Below are positions 8,518 through 16,205 of a DNA stretch of 47,026 bases, in pieces. Positions within the stretch are counted from its first letter, which is position 1. Every line of letters begins with the position of its first letter. Made by a program: the position numbers and the translations under genes. Source of the DNA: Streptomyces sp. CBMA123 (GTDB lineage Bacteria; Actinomycetota; Actinomycetes; Streptomycetales; Streptomycetaceae). Where the stretch lies: assembly GCF_014596465.1 (NCBI RefSeq), contig NZ_MECK01000412.1:1-47026 (forward strand), written 5' to 3'. Below the pieces are notes generated by a model. The model was not told the DNA's origin. It saw only the letters and a list, made by a program, of their open reading frames with translations, and ran no database searches.

Positions 8518-8570
8518 CCCCCCGGGCCAAGATACGCACCCGGGGGCGGGGGCGTACCTTGGCCCGGGGG
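8518..8570. terminator. Long hairpin terminator between LysE stub and cupin gene
   Basis: A 19-base arm at 8519-8537 (CCCCCGGGCCAAGATACGC) pairs with 8552-8570 (GCGTACCTTGGCCCGGGGG) with one mismatch; the loop is 14 bases. It serves both converging sides: the LysE remnant on plus and the cupin gene on minus. Confidence 0.7.
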
Positions 8571-8642
8571 CGCCGAAGTCTCGTGCGCGGGCCCGAGAGT
8601 TCCCGCCCCCACGCCCACCGGGCTTCCCGTCCGCGACCCGGG

Positions 8643-9056
8643 TCAGTGCTCGGCGCCGCGCCGTTCCAGCCGGGTCCCGCTGCGCAGGGTGATCGACATC
8701 AGGTCGCTGGGGGCGTCGAGTTCGAGCCGGTGCCAGCGGCCGCGCGGGACGACCACGGCGCTGCCGGGCGCCAGCCGCACCAGTTCCTCGGCAGCGCCGG
8801 GCTCGACCGGGCGGAGGTAGACCCGGACGCCGCCGGCCAGGCAGCACACCGCCTCCTCCGCCGCCGGGTGCATCTCCCAGTGGTCTGCGTGGACGTCGGC
8901 GTCGGTCTCCACGTGGAAGGTCGCGACCTGCCATGCGCCCTCGGTGCCGGAGCCGCCGCCGGCCATCCGCCGTTCGGTGGCGCGGAGTTCGCCGTCGGGG
9001 CGGAAGTGCAGCGCCGAGGCGAACAGGTCGACGACGGCGATCGGGGTGGTGGTCAT
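8643..9056 (-). CDS. Cupin-domain protein
   Basis: A 137-residue single-domain cupin. Motif 1 reads HADHWEMHPAAEEAVCCLAG (H-x2-H...E pattern, metal ligands) and motif 2 PGSAVVVPRGRWHRLE. Small cupins of this kind bind metal and act as isomerases, dioxygenases or sensors; no substrate can be assigned. The ATG (9054-9056) follows AAGGAACG and overlaps the stop codon of the upstream MFS-transporter stub by ATGA, so it was probably co-translated with an efflux pump. Control by the divergent TetR regulator at 9370 is likely because the palindrome at 9291-9310 lies at the promoter of this unit. Confidence 0.8.
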   Translation of the reverse strand: MTTTPIAVVDLFASALHFRPDGELRATERRMAGGGSGTEGAWQVATFHVETDADVHADHWEMHPAAEEAVCCLAGGVRVYLRPVEPGAAEELVRLAPGSAVVVPRGRWHRLELDAPSDLMSITLRSGTRLERRGAEH

Positions 9057-9301
9057 GAGGACGTTCCTTCCAGTTGGGGTTCTACGGCGGCGAGCGGGCG
9101 GCCCTCCGGCGTTCCGGGCCGGCGCCGGGGCAGGACGGCGACGGCGCCGACGGCCGCCGGCGCGAACCGGACGGCGCCGACGGCCGGGCCGAGGGCGTAC
9201 CCGCCGTCGAGGGCGGCCGGGTCGGTGGCCGTACCGGTGCGGTGGGCGGCGAGGGTGGCCAGGGCGGCCGGGCCCACGCGGCCGCCAAGGTTTCTGTACA
9301 T
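9053..9301 (-). pseudogene. MFS transporter C-terminal stub, coupled to the cupin gene
   Basis: An 82-codon frame starts at an ATG (9299-9301) and ends at a TGA that overlaps the cupin start. GGRVGPAALATLAA, DPAALDGGYALGPAVGAV and VLPRRRPG resemble the last loop, last transmembrane helix and basic tail of 14-helix drug-efflux MFS proteins. Thirteen of the usual helices are missing, so transport is not possible. The ATG sits exactly at the predicted transcription start, so a leaderless micro-protein could still be made and would keep translation of the cupin coupled. Confidence 0.5.
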
Positions 9302-9310
9302 GTAAAGAAA
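9291..9310. promoter_or_regulatory. Near-perfect palindrome, probable TetR operator
   Basis: TTTCT-G-TACATGTA-A-AGAAA reads the same on both strands except at the two spacer positions (18 of 20 symmetric). It overlaps the -10 box and start of the leftward transcript (cupin side) and lies 60 bases in front of the divergent TetR-family gene, the classical operator position. Confidence 0.7.
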
Positions 9311-9337
9311 GTACTCCCGGAAGCACACCGCTGTCGA
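9308..9337 (-). promoter_or_regulatory. Leftward promoter for the MFS-stub/cupin unit
   Basis: On the minus strand TCGACA (9337-9332) and TACTTT (9313-9308) are spaced by 18 bases, a sigma-70/HrdB-like arrangement. The predicted start lies near 9301, on the ATG of the stub, and inside the palindrome. Confidence 0.5.
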
Positions 9338-9369
9338 GCCGCACGAGATCAGCCGGGCATGATGGGCGC

Positions 9370-10041
9370 ATGCAGCAGCCCTCCCCCGCCCCCCGCAAGG
9401 CCACCGGCCGCCCTCCCCGCATCTCCCGGGAGGAGGTCGTCGACACGGCCCGCCGGATCGTCGACGAGGAGGGCGTCGAGCGCCTGACCATGCGCCGCCT
9501 GGCCACCGCCGTCGGCAGCACCCCGATGGCGCTCTACCACCACGTCCGCGACAAGGAGGAGCTGCTCGTCCTGCTGCTGGACGACTACGCCGCCCGCACA
9601 CTCCATCCCGTCGAACTGCCCGCCGACCCGCGCGAACGCGTCCTCGCCGCGGCCACCGCGATCCACGACGCGCTCGCCGCCTGCCCCTGGATCGTCGACG
9701 TGCTGGCCGCCGACGACCTGTTCTCCACCCACGCCCTCTGGTTCGTCGAGCAGATCGTCGACGGACTGGTCCACTGCGGCCTGACCCCGGAACGCGCCGC
9801 CCAGGGCTACCGCGCGATCTGGTACTACACCGCCGGCGAGATCGTGGTCCGCGCCACCGCCACCCGGCGCCGCACCGCCGACGACCGCCCCACCTACCGG
9901 GAGCAGGTCTTCGCCGGCCTCGACCCGGACGCGTACCCGCGGCTGGCCCAGGTCGCCGGCCACTGGGAGCCGCTGACCGCCCAGGACACCTACCGGGACG
10001 GGCTGCGCGCCCTGGTCAGCGGCCTGCTCGGGGCGAGCTGA
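9370..10041 (+). CDS. TetR-family transcriptional repressor
   Basis: A 223-residue protein with an N-terminal TetR helix-turn-helix: RISREEVVDTARRIVDEEG, LTMRRLATAVGSTPMALYHHVRDKEELL (residues about 18-65). The rest is an all-helical ligand/dimer domain of the TetR_C tetracycline-repressor-like class. The ATG at 9370 is the first in-frame start. It is divergent from the MFS-stub/cupin unit and separated from it by the palindrome at 9291-9310, so autorepression and repression of the cupin unit by an unknown small ligand is the likely role. The gene ends before a strong bidirectional terminator. Confidence 0.9.
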   Translation: MQQPSPAPRKATGRPPRISREEVVDTARRIVDEEGVERLTMRRLATAVGSTPMALYHHVRDKEELLVLLLDDYAARTLHPVELPADPRERVLAAATAIHDALAACPWIVDVLAADDLFSTHALWFVEQIVDGLVHCGLTPERAAQGYRAIWYYTAGEIVVRATATRRRTADDRPTYREQVFAGLDPDAYPRLAQVAGHWEPLTAQDTYRDGLRALVSGLLGAS

Positions 10042-10047
10042 AACGCC

Positions 10048-10086
10048 GAACCGGCCCGCCGGGCGCGAGGCTCGGCGGGCCGGTTC
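10048..10086. terminator. Bidirectional terminator
   Basis: Perfect 14-base arms GAACCGGCCCGCCG (10048-10061) and CGGCGGGCCGGTTC (10073-10086) with an 11-base loop, between the converging TetR gene and the AhpD-like gene. Confidence 0.75.
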
Positions 10087-10098
10087 GAAAGGAGTCGC

Positions 10099-10650
10099 TC
10101 AGGCCCACGGGTCGGTGAACGCCCGCCCGGGAACGGGCTTGGCGATCAGCGCGACCGGCACGAAGAAGTTGACCTGCCCGATCGCGAACATCAGGGTGGC
10201 CAGCGCCTTCTCGTCGAAGTGCGCGGCCGCCTCGGCGTACAGCTCGTCCGACACCCGCTCACCGTGCGGGTTCGGCTGCAGCACGGCCTCGACCAGGGCG
10301 AGCGCCGCCCGCTCAGGAGCGGTCAGGTACGGGGAGTCCTGCCAGGTGGCCACCGAGGCGATCCGCTCCTCCGACTCACCGGCCTTGCGCAGGAATCCGG
10401 TGTGCAGGACGGTCAGGTAGGTGCTGCCGACGATCTGCCCGGCCCGCAGCTGGACCAGGCTGACCAGGCCGCGCGGGATCGAGCGGTTGCCGACGGCCCG
10501 GAACAACGCGGCCGACACGTCGGCGAGTTCGGGGACGAGCTGCGCCGGGTCGCCGGCCATCCGGGGGCGCAGCGGGATCTCGGCGGTGATCGAGCGGGTG
10601 GCGGTCGAGCGGGCGGCGGTCGAGCGGGCGGCGGTCGAGTCGGTGGTCAT
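10099..10650 (-). CDS. Carboxymuconolactone decarboxylase/AhpD-fold protein without redox cysteines
   Basis: A 183-residue protein with the AhpD-like helical core: LVSLVQLRAGQIVGSTYLTVLHTGFLRKAGES, followed by ERIASVATW, LTAPERAALALVEAVL and the C-terminal helix ALATLMFAIGQVNFFVPVALIAK. In peroxidatic AhpD-like proteins the centre reads C-x2-C-x3-H; here both Cys are replaced (GSTYLTVLH keeps only the His), so alkylhydroperoxidase activity is unlikely. The first 20 residues are a low-complexity STAARS repeat made by three 15-base units (10595-10640). The ATG at 10650 follows GAGAGGAA. It diverges from the universal stress protein gene with 343 bases between. Confidence 0.82.
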   Translation of the reverse strand: MTTDSTAARSTAARSTATRSITAEIPLRPRMAGDPAQLVPELADVSAALFRAVGNRSIPRGLVSLVQLRAGQIVGSTYLTVLHTGFLRKAGESEERIASVATWQDSPYLTAPERAALALVEAVLQPNPHGERVSDELYAEAAAHFDEKALATLMFAIGQVNFFVPVALIAKPVPGRAFTDPWA

Positions 10651-10993
10651 CGTGGTGTTCCTCTCGGATGATCGGTGCTCTCACTGACCCGACGGATCCC
10701 GGCGCACGAGTGTGACGGCCCGGCGACGTTTTTTCGTCCGTCGGTGCGATCCGGCCGTGACCGTCCGCACCGCGCCCGGGAGGAGCCGCGCCTCCAGCAC
10801 CATGCCGCCGGGCCGCCGGGCCACCGGGCCACCGGCCTGGTGTCCGCCGCCGCCGCGCGACCGGGTGGACGGGCCCCGGCCGCCCCCGAGAGGTGCTCGT
10901 GGCCGCCACCGCCGATACTGGGGGTCGCAACCCGAGGCGGCCCCGGCGGCCGGCTACGGCCCTCGCCGCGCCGCGGAACCTGAGGAGCGCGCC
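10651..10993. other. 343-bp divergent intergenic region
   Basis: Lies between the AhpD-fold gene (minus) and the universal stress protein gene (plus). It holds a T6 run within ACG-TTTTTT-CGT near 10729-10740 and ribosome binding sites at both ends (GAGAGGAA on minus, GAGGAGCGC on plus). No convincing promoter pair, RNA or small gene was seen. Confidence 0.5.
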
Positions 10994-11869
10994 GTGACCG
11001 ATCCCGCCCCGACCGCGGGCTCCAGCGGGCCCGTCATCGTCGGCTTCGACGGCTCGCCCGAGAGCCTGACCGCCACCGAATGGGCCGCCCACGAGGCGCA
11101 GCGCCGCGGCCTCCCGCTCGAAGTCGTGGAGGCCTGGCCCTGGCCCAAGCGGGACGTGGTCGGCAGCGACCAGACCTACCACCGCGCCCTGGCCCACCTC
11201 GCCGACCGCGAGTCCGCGCTGACCGCCCTGTCCCCGGGGCTGGCGGTCTCCTCCAGCGCGGTGTCCGCCGACCCGGTCGAGGCCCTGGAGGCCGCCTCGC
11301 ACCGCGCCACCGTGCTGGTGCTCGGCTCGCGCGGGCTGGGCACCCTGCGCGGCTTCCTGGTCGGCTCGGTCAGCCAGGAGGTGCTGCGCCGCTCGGCCTG
11401 CCCGGTGGTGCTGGTCCGTGCCCAGCACGACGAACCGGACGGCCCCGTCACCGTCGGCGTCGAGCTGTCCCACCCGGCCGAGGAGGTGCTGGCCTTCGCC
11501 TTCCGCGCCGCCGCACTGCGCTCGGCGCCCCTGCGGGTGATCCACGTCTGGTCCCCGCCGGCCGGCAGCGAGTACATGGCCTACGGCGCCATCGGCGGGC
11601 TGGAGGGCGAGCTCTCCAGCGTCGAGTGGAACGGCCTCGCCGAAGCCCTCGACCCGCTGCGCACCCGCCACCCCGACGTCGAGGTCACCGCCGACCTCGT
11701 CCGGGGCAAACCCGCCGTCGAACTCGTCGACGCTGCCGCCACCGCCCGCCTCCTCGTCCTCGGTCGCCGCCTGCGCCACCTGCCGCTGCGCCACCACCAC
11801 CTCGGCCCGGTCGCCCACGCCGCGATCCACCACGTCCACTGCCCGGTCGCCGTCGTCCCCTACGGCTGA
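10994..11869 (+). CDS. Tandem-domain universal stress protein (UspA family)
   Basis: A 291-residue protein with two UspA domains. Domain 1 (about 12-140) starts VIVGFDGSPESLTATEWAA and has the full ATP-binding signature GSRGLGTLRGFLVGSVS. Domain 2 (about 150-290) starts VTVGVELSHPAEEVLAFAF; its corresponding motif is degenerate (LGRRLRHLPLRHHHLGPVAH), so only the first domain is likely to bind ATP. Actinobacterial tandem USPs are cytosolic and respond to hypoxia, stationary phase or stress. The GTG at 10994 is chosen over longer frames because GAGGAGCGC sits in front of it and the first strand begins at residue 13. Confidence 0.9.
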   Translation: MTDPAPTAGSSGPVIVGFDGSPESLTATEWAAHEAQRRGLPLEVVEAWPWPKRDVVGSDQTYHRALAHLADRESALTALSPGLAVSSSAVSADPVEALEAASHRATVLVLGSRGLGTLRGFLVGSVSQEVLRRSACPVVLVRAQHDEPDGPVTVGVELSHPAEEVLAFAFRAAALRSAPLRVIHVWSPPAGSEYMAYGAIGGLEGELSSVEWNGLAEALDPLRTRHPDVEVTADLVRGKPAVELVDAAATARLLVLGRRLRHLPLRHHHLGPVAHAAIHHVHCPVAVVPYG

Positions 11870-11893
11870 CGAACGGCGGGCCGGCGCCGACGC

Positions 11894-12832
11894 TCAGCCA
11901 CCTGCCCGGCCGAACGCCGAGTCGTACGGGCGCGAGCGGCCGGTCACCGTCAGTGCGATCGCGTAGAGCGAGGTCGAGGCGGTGATGAAGAGGCGGTTGC
12001 GCTTCGGGCCGCCGAAGGTGACGTGGGAGGTGGACTCCGGGGTGAGGATGCGTCCCAGGAGCGTGCCGTCCGGGTGGTAGCAGCGCACACCCGCGCCGGC
12101 GGACAGCCAGATCCGGCCCTCCGTGTCCAGATCGAGGCTGTCGAAGTGGACTCCGGGGGCGCCGTCCGCGGCGGCGAGGACCTCCCGCGGGCCGAGCGAA
12201 CCGTCGTCCTTGACGTCGAAGACGAGCAGGTGGTTGGCGGCCGAGTCAGCGACGTAGAGCCGGCTGCCGTCGGGGGCGAAGCCGATGCCCGTGGGCTGGG
12301 TGAAACCGTCCGCCATCACCTCGCACCCGCCGGAGTCGGGGTCGAGCCGGTAGAGGTTGCGCTCGCCGAGCTCGCTCTCGGCGCGGACCCCCTCGTAGTC
12401 GGTGGCGATCCCGTAGGTCGGGTCGGTGAACCAGATCGCGCCGTCGTCGGCGATCACCAGGTCGTTGGGGCTGTTCAACCGCTTGCCGCGGTACTCCTCG
12501 GCGAGCACGACGACGGAGCCGTCGTGCTCGGTGCGGGTGATCCTGCGGGCGCCCTGCTCGCAGCTGACGAGGCGCCCGGCGGCGTCCAGGGCATGGCCGT
12601 TGGGGTGGCCGGCGGGGGTGCGGAAGACGCCGACGCTGCCGGTGGTCTCGTCCCAGCGCAGGATCCGGTCCTCGGGTATGTCGCTCCAGAGCAGGTACCG
12701 CCCGGCGGGGACGTAAACCGGGCCCTCGGCCCAGCGGGAGCCCTCGTGGAGCCGCGTCAGCCTCATGTCGCCCTTGAAGCGGGCGAATCGCGGGTCGATG
12801 ACCTCGTAGGGGACAGGGTAGGGCCGTTCCAT
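11894..12832 (-). CDS. SMP-30/gluconolactonase-family lactonase
   Basis: A 312-residue six-bladed beta-propeller of the SMP-30/LRE family. Metal-site motifs are present: WAEGPVYVP (Glu), LNSPNDLVIADDG (Asn) and LYVADSAANH (Asp); GHPNGHALDAAGRLV and YGIATDYEGV are also typical. Such enzymes hydrolyse sugar or other lactones using a divalent cation; the substrate here is unknown. The ATG at 12832 follows GGAGG nine bases upstream. It is divergent from an Lrp/AsnC regulator across 114 bases, an arrangement that suggests direct control by that regulator and a role in catabolism of an amino-acid- or sugar-derived lactone (inference). Confidence 0.9.
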   Translation of the reverse strand: MERPYPVPYEVIDPRFARFKGDMRLTRLHEGSRWAEGPVYVPAGRYLLWSDIPEDRILRWDETTGSVGVFRTPAGHPNGHALDAAGRLVSCEQGARRITRTEHDGSVVVLAEEYRGKRLNSPNDLVIADDGAIWFTDPTYGIATDYEGVRAESELGERNLYRLDPDSGGCEVMADGFTQPTGIGFAPDGSRLYVADSAANHLLVFDVKDDGSLGPREVLAAADGAPGVHFDSLDLDTEGRIWLSAGAGVRCYHPDGTLLGRILTPESTSHVTFGGPKRNRLFITASTSLYAIALTVTGRSRPYDSAFGRAGG

Positions 12833-12946
12833 GGCAGTGAACCTCCGACAGCAGGGCCTTGACCGAATGACATCTTGCTGAACTCGACCAGTACAGAACC
12901 AGATATGCTGATCATGCGCAATAGCCGAACTGATGAAGGGATTCCC
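12833..12946. promoter_or_regulatory. Shared promoter region of SMP-30 and Lrp/AsnC genes
   Basis: A relatively AT-rich 114-base spacer with several overlapping imperfect half-sites (AACTCGACCAGT, CAGATATGCTGATC, AACTGATG). Lrp/AsnC proteins usually bind such divergent regions as multimers. No exact operator can be defined by eye. Confidence 0.4.
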
Positions 12947-13417
12947 ATGGACGACATCGACCGCGGCCTGCTCGCCCTGCTCCTGGAGGACGCCACGCTG
13001 TCCTACGCCGCCCTCGGCCAGGCCGTCGGCCTCTCCGCCGGCGCGGCGCACGAGCGCGTGCGCAAGCTGCGCGAACGCGGCGTGATCCGCCGCACGACGA
13101 TCGAGGTCGATCCGGCCGCACTCGGGCTCACTGTGCTGGCCCACGTCCTGGTCGACTCCAACGCCTGGATGGGCGACCCGCCCACCAAGGAGGCGCTGCT
13201 GGCACTCCCCGCCGTCGAGGAGGCCCACATCGTCGCCGGTCCGGCCTCCCTGCTGCTCAAGGTCCGCACCTCGCGCACGGAGGAACTCCAGGACGTGCTG
13301 CGGCAGCTCCACGCCGTCCCGGGGGTGACCAGCACCTCGACGATCGTCGTCCTGGAGACCTTCTTCGAGCGCCCCCTCGCCCCGACCGCCACCCCTCCCA
13401 CCGCCGGGCCCAGGTGA
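12947..13417 (+). CDS. Lrp/AsnC-family transcriptional regulator
   Basis: A 156-residue protein. MDDIDRGLLALLLEDATLSYAALGQAVGLSAGAAHERVRKLRERGVIRR (residues 1-49) is the AsnC-type helix-turn-helix. The remaining part is the RAM effector domain, with the EEAHIVAGPASLLLKVR strand and helix pattern. Family members sense amino acids and act as dimers to octamers. The ATG at 12947 follows GAAGGG and puts MDDID at the start as in relatives; an upstream in-frame TTG or ATG would add residues without similarity. Its divergent position indicates control of the SMP-30 lactonase gene. Confidence 0.9.
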   Translation: MDDIDRGLLALLLEDATLSYAALGQAVGLSAGAAHERVRKLRERGVIRRTTIEVDPAALGLTVLAHVLVDSNAWMGDPPTKEALLALPAVEEAHIVAGPASLLLKVRTSRTEELQDVLRQLHAVPGVTSTSTIVVLETFFERPLAPTATPPTAGPR

Positions 13418-13424
13418 GGCGGGA

Positions 13425-13459
13425 CGGGACCGCACCAGAGAGGAGCCGGACCGGTCCCG
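13425..13459. terminator. Weak hairpin after the Lrp gene
   Basis: CGGGACCG (13425-13432) and CGGTCCCG (13452-13459) can pair around a 19-base loop eight bases after the Lrp stop. The remaining sequence to 13620 shows no gene. Confidence 0.4.
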
Positions 13460-13620
13460 GCGCGGGCGTCTCCGGCGGGCAACGACTGGGGCGTGCGGCA
13501 GGGCCGCGGCCGTCCGCACGACCACCAGGCTGACCTTGAGCAGCACGACGGTCGACCGCCGACCGGTTGTGCTGGCAGAGGATTTCGCCACTGCTCATCC
13601 AGACCTGCGGCACAACTGGA

Positions 13621-14520
13621 TTAGAGAATGCTCCATTTGAGCTCGTCGTGGCCGGAGCGTAGGCCCTGAATGCGGCGACGAACCTCTTCGAACGTCGGGC
13701 TTCCAGCGGATGCTCGTTTGGCGTTCGTCGTGATCATCCTCAGTTCCCGCAGACCGGACAGCATCGGAAAGCCCTCCCACGAGGTCACGTCGAAGCCGTA
13801 CCGGTCGGCGAACTCCTGGTAGTGAGTTGATCCGTAACCGAAGCGGCGGCAGTGGATCTCGACCGTGACGAGGTCGAGCTCGGGCTGCCCGAAGCAGGCG
13901 GTGTCCCAATCGCACAACACAGCCGCCCCCTGGTGGTGGAGGGCGTTGCGGTGCTGTGGATCGCCTTGCAGCAACCCGGGGGCCAGGACGTAGCGCATCT
14001 GGCGTCGGGCGTCCTCCAACTCGGACAAGCGCCTTTTGAGGAAGGCGAGTTCGTCCTGCGGGAGCGCGGTCGTTTCCGCGATCGAACGCGCGATCGCCCC
14101 GACCATGTCGACGGGGCGCACTTCGAAGGGAGGAGGCGGAAGCTCGTGAAGCGCACGGAGTGGACTGGCGAGGTGCGCCGCCGGGACGGGGTGGCCAGGC
14201 TGAGGAAGGTAGTGCCAGAACGTCACGGCATGCCCGTCGGCGATGACCGGCTGCTCCACCGACAGCAACTCGACGGTGGGGAAGCCGTGTGCGGTGAGCC
14301 ACCGCACCAGCTGCACGGTGCGGCGCACACTGGTCAGGGGCGTGCCGGCCCTGGCGACCTTGGCGACCGCCCCGGCAGCCGGCAGGAGGTAGACGGCGTT
14401 GGTGTGACCGCGCAGCATGACGGCGTCGGCCGGGTCGAGCCCGACGTGATCACAGGCGGCATTGAGGACGTTGACAACCTCGGACTCGGCGAACCCGCCG
14501 ATCCGGACCGGAGCACTCAT
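13621..14520 (-). CDS. Aminoglycoside phosphotransferase (APH)-family kinase-like protein
   Basis: A 299-residue protein kinase-like fold of the APH family. The N-lobe has GHTNAVYLLPAAGAVAKVARAG (nucleotide loop and Lys). The catalytic loop is LLQGDPQHRNALH (canonical HGDxxxxN; the first His is Gln) and the metal-binding motif is AVLCDWDTACFGQPELDL. Family members phosphorylate small molecules such as aminoglycosides, homoserine, choline or macrolides; the substrate here is open. It lies 33 bases after an XRE/TPR regulator on the same strand and is probably co-transcribed with it. The stop is TAA, rare in this window. Resistance is possible but not indicated by anything specific. Confidence 0.82.
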   Translation of the reverse strand: MSAPVRIGGFAESEVVNVLNAACDHVGLDPADAVMLRGHTNAVYLLPAAGAVAKVARAGTPLTSVRRTVQLVRWLTAHGFPTVELLSVEQPVIADGHAVTFWHYLPQPGHPVPAAHLASPLRALHELPPPPFEVRPVDMVGAIARSIAETTALPQDELAFLKRRLSELEDARRQMRYVLAPGLLQGDPQHRNALHHQGAAVLCDWDTACFGQPELDLVTVEIHCRRFGYGSTHYQEFADRYGFDVTSWEGFPMLSGLRELRMITTNAKRASAGSPTFEEVRRRIQGLRSGHDELKWSIL

Positions 14521-14553
14521 ACTTGCCAGGCTGACGGGCGGCAGACCGATCTG

Positions 14554-15969
14554 TCACGTCGCACCGGTCGGGAGTCCCAGGAGTTCGCCGAGTTCTCGGG
14601 CGGCGCGGGGCCGTACGTTCTCCGGCGTTATCTTGATGATGTCGGCCGCTCGGGCGCCGAGGATCTGGGTCCGGTGGTTCTCAGGCACCGTCAAGTAGGT
14701 GTCGCGGGCCAGTTGGCACGCCTCGGACACGCTGCGCTGCTTGACCAGGCACATCGCCTGCTCCAGGCGCAGCAGCGCCGGGTCGATGCCGGTGTGGTCG
14801 GGGTAGAGGCGCAGCGCCTCATCCTGGGCCCGTCCGGCTTGCGCCGTGTCGCCGAGCGCGGTGTGGGCGCCCGACAGGTACAGCTGGAGGCGCCGGTAGG
14901 GGAACGCCCAGGCGTCGTCTCCCTCGACCGTCGGCCGGCTGCGCTCGAACAGGTCACGGGCCTGCATGATCGCCGCGCGGGCGCCCTCCTCGTCGCCCCG
15001 GTGCGCCCTCACACGGGCGTCGGCGACGAAGGCGAAGGCCCCGGTGGCAGTTGGGCGCCCGCGGTTGAGCAATACGGCCTCGTGGGTGAGGGCGGCCGCC
15101 TCCTCCAGGGGACCGTAGTAGAACGGAAGCATCGCCGCCTGCACCCGCACCCGGGTCCGCAGCTCGCGGTTGCCACTGTCGTCGGCGGCCGACCTCGCGG
15201 TGCCGTACCAGTCCCGGGCCTGTTCCTTGCGTCCGAGCTTCATCAGGGCGTCAGCGGTCAGTGTGGACAGCACCGCGAGCATCTCGGACAGCCGCACCTG
15301 CACGATCGCGGGCTGTCGTTCCTCGGAGTACTGACGGACTTCCTCCATGGTCGCCAGAAGCCTGGCCAGCATCACCATCGGAGGATCGCTTACGTACTCG
15401 CGCCGCAGGGTGAGCAACTTGCTGTCCAGGGATTCCAGCTCACCGCTGGTGAGCGTCGTGGCGGCCAGCGTGCGCTCGATGGCGCGGCGGTGGGAGCGCG
15501 CCAGCGCGTCCAGCGGGTCGCCAACACCGATCAGGGCAGGAGCTGCCGTGGAGCGGGGCGCTGGAAGGCGAATCTCGGCGGGTACCTGGAACGCCGCCCC
15601 GGAGGAGGGAGGGTCTGTCCGGTAGCCGCCGGCAAGACCCAGCCCCTGCGTGTCGGTCTCGTACACGCGGCAGAGTAGGTCGATGGTCTGCATCCGGGGC
15701 ATCCGGACACGCCGCTCCCACACACCCAGCTGTTCAGCGTCCAGACGCGGACGGTCGAATCCGGAGGCCGTACACAGGGAGACCAGTTCGGCGACCGCGC
15801 GCTCGCGTGTCCACCCCCGAGCGAGGCGGTGAGCGCGAAGCCGGCTGACCTCGCAGCACTCGACGATCGCGGACACCGTGGTGTCGATCACCCAACTCTC
15901 CGCTGCGGCAGCAGCCCTGATACGCGCTGCGCAGGACGGCCCGTGAGCCACGGCCCACCTCCCTGTCAC
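14554..15969 (-). CDS. XRE-family regulator with TPR-like C-terminal region
   Basis: About 471 residues. An N-terminal helix-turn-helix region (about 38-105) has LRAHRLARGWTRERAVAELVSLC, LDAEQLGVWERRVRMPRMQTIDLLCRVY, typical of streptomycete XRE proteins that precede long TPR-like helical arrays. Residues about 150-470 are antiparallel helix pairs (for example RRAIERTLAATTLTSGELE, ALGDTAQAGRAQDEALRLYP). Start: a -10-like TAGGAT lies only a few bases before TTG (15970-15972) and GTG (15967-15969), so a leaderless mRNA starting at the GTG is plausible; a more internal GTG cannot be excluded. It precedes the APH-like gene and diverges from the ATP-binding protein gene across a region with GTTACTG repeats. 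Confidence 0.75.
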   Translation of the reverse strand: MTGRWAVAHGPSCAARIRAAAAAESWVIDTTVSAIVECCEVSRLRAHRLARGWTRERAVAELVSLCTASGFDRPRLDAEQLGVWERRVRMPRMQTIDLLCRVYETDTQGLGLAGGYRTDPPSSGAAFQVPAEIRLPAPRSTAAPALIGVGDPLDALARSHRRAIERTLAATTLTSGELESLDSKLLTLRREYVSDPPMVMLARLLATMEEVRQYSEERQPAIVQVRLSEMLAVLSTLTADALMKLGRKEQARDWYGTARSAADDSGNRELRTRVRVQAAMLPFYYGPLEEAAALTHEAVLLNRGRPTATGAFAFVADARVRAHRGDEEGARAAIMQARDLFERSRPTVEGDDAWAFPYRRLQLYLSGAHTALGDTAQAGRAQDEALRLYPDHTGIDPALLRLEQAMCLVKQRSVSEACQLARDTYLTVPENHRTQILGARAADIIKITPENVRPRAARELGELLGLPTGAT

Positions 15970-15993
15970 CAACAGGAATCCTAGCCACCCGAC

Positions 15994-16033
15994 GTTACTG
16001 ATCGAGAGTCAAAAACAGTAACTCATTACTGAT
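15994..16033. promoter_or_regulatory. GTTACTG/CAGTAAC repeat cluster, candidate operator
   Basis: GTTACTG (15994-16000), its exact inverse CAGTAAC (16016-16022) and a third copy ATTACTGAT (16025-16033) are packed in an AT-rich patch between the divergent XRE/TPR regulator and the ATP-binding protein gene. The spacing places them upstream of both genes. Autoregulation by the XRE protein is an inference. Confidence 0.5.
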
Positions 16034-16205
16034 TTATCCGAATCCGAGGTCGGAACCAGCGAGTTCGAGCAGAAACAGGAACTTCTTCGGTTTGCCGAGC
16101 AGCCGTCACTCGGCGAATCTCAGTGGGCACGCGATGAGTACCGCCCGAAAGCCCCCGCCGACGGCCCGGGAGCACCTGCCCCACGTACAGCCCGGAGGAA
16201 CAGTC

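Noticed and set aside
8518..8570. Long inverted repeat considered as a transposon end
   Set aside because: Single copy, no transposase or target duplication nearby, and its place between converging genes fits a terminator.
13621..14520. Aminoglycoside resistance gene for a local antibiotic
   Set aside because: Only the general APH fold can be seen; no resistance subfamily is recognisable and no aminoglycoside genes are nearby.
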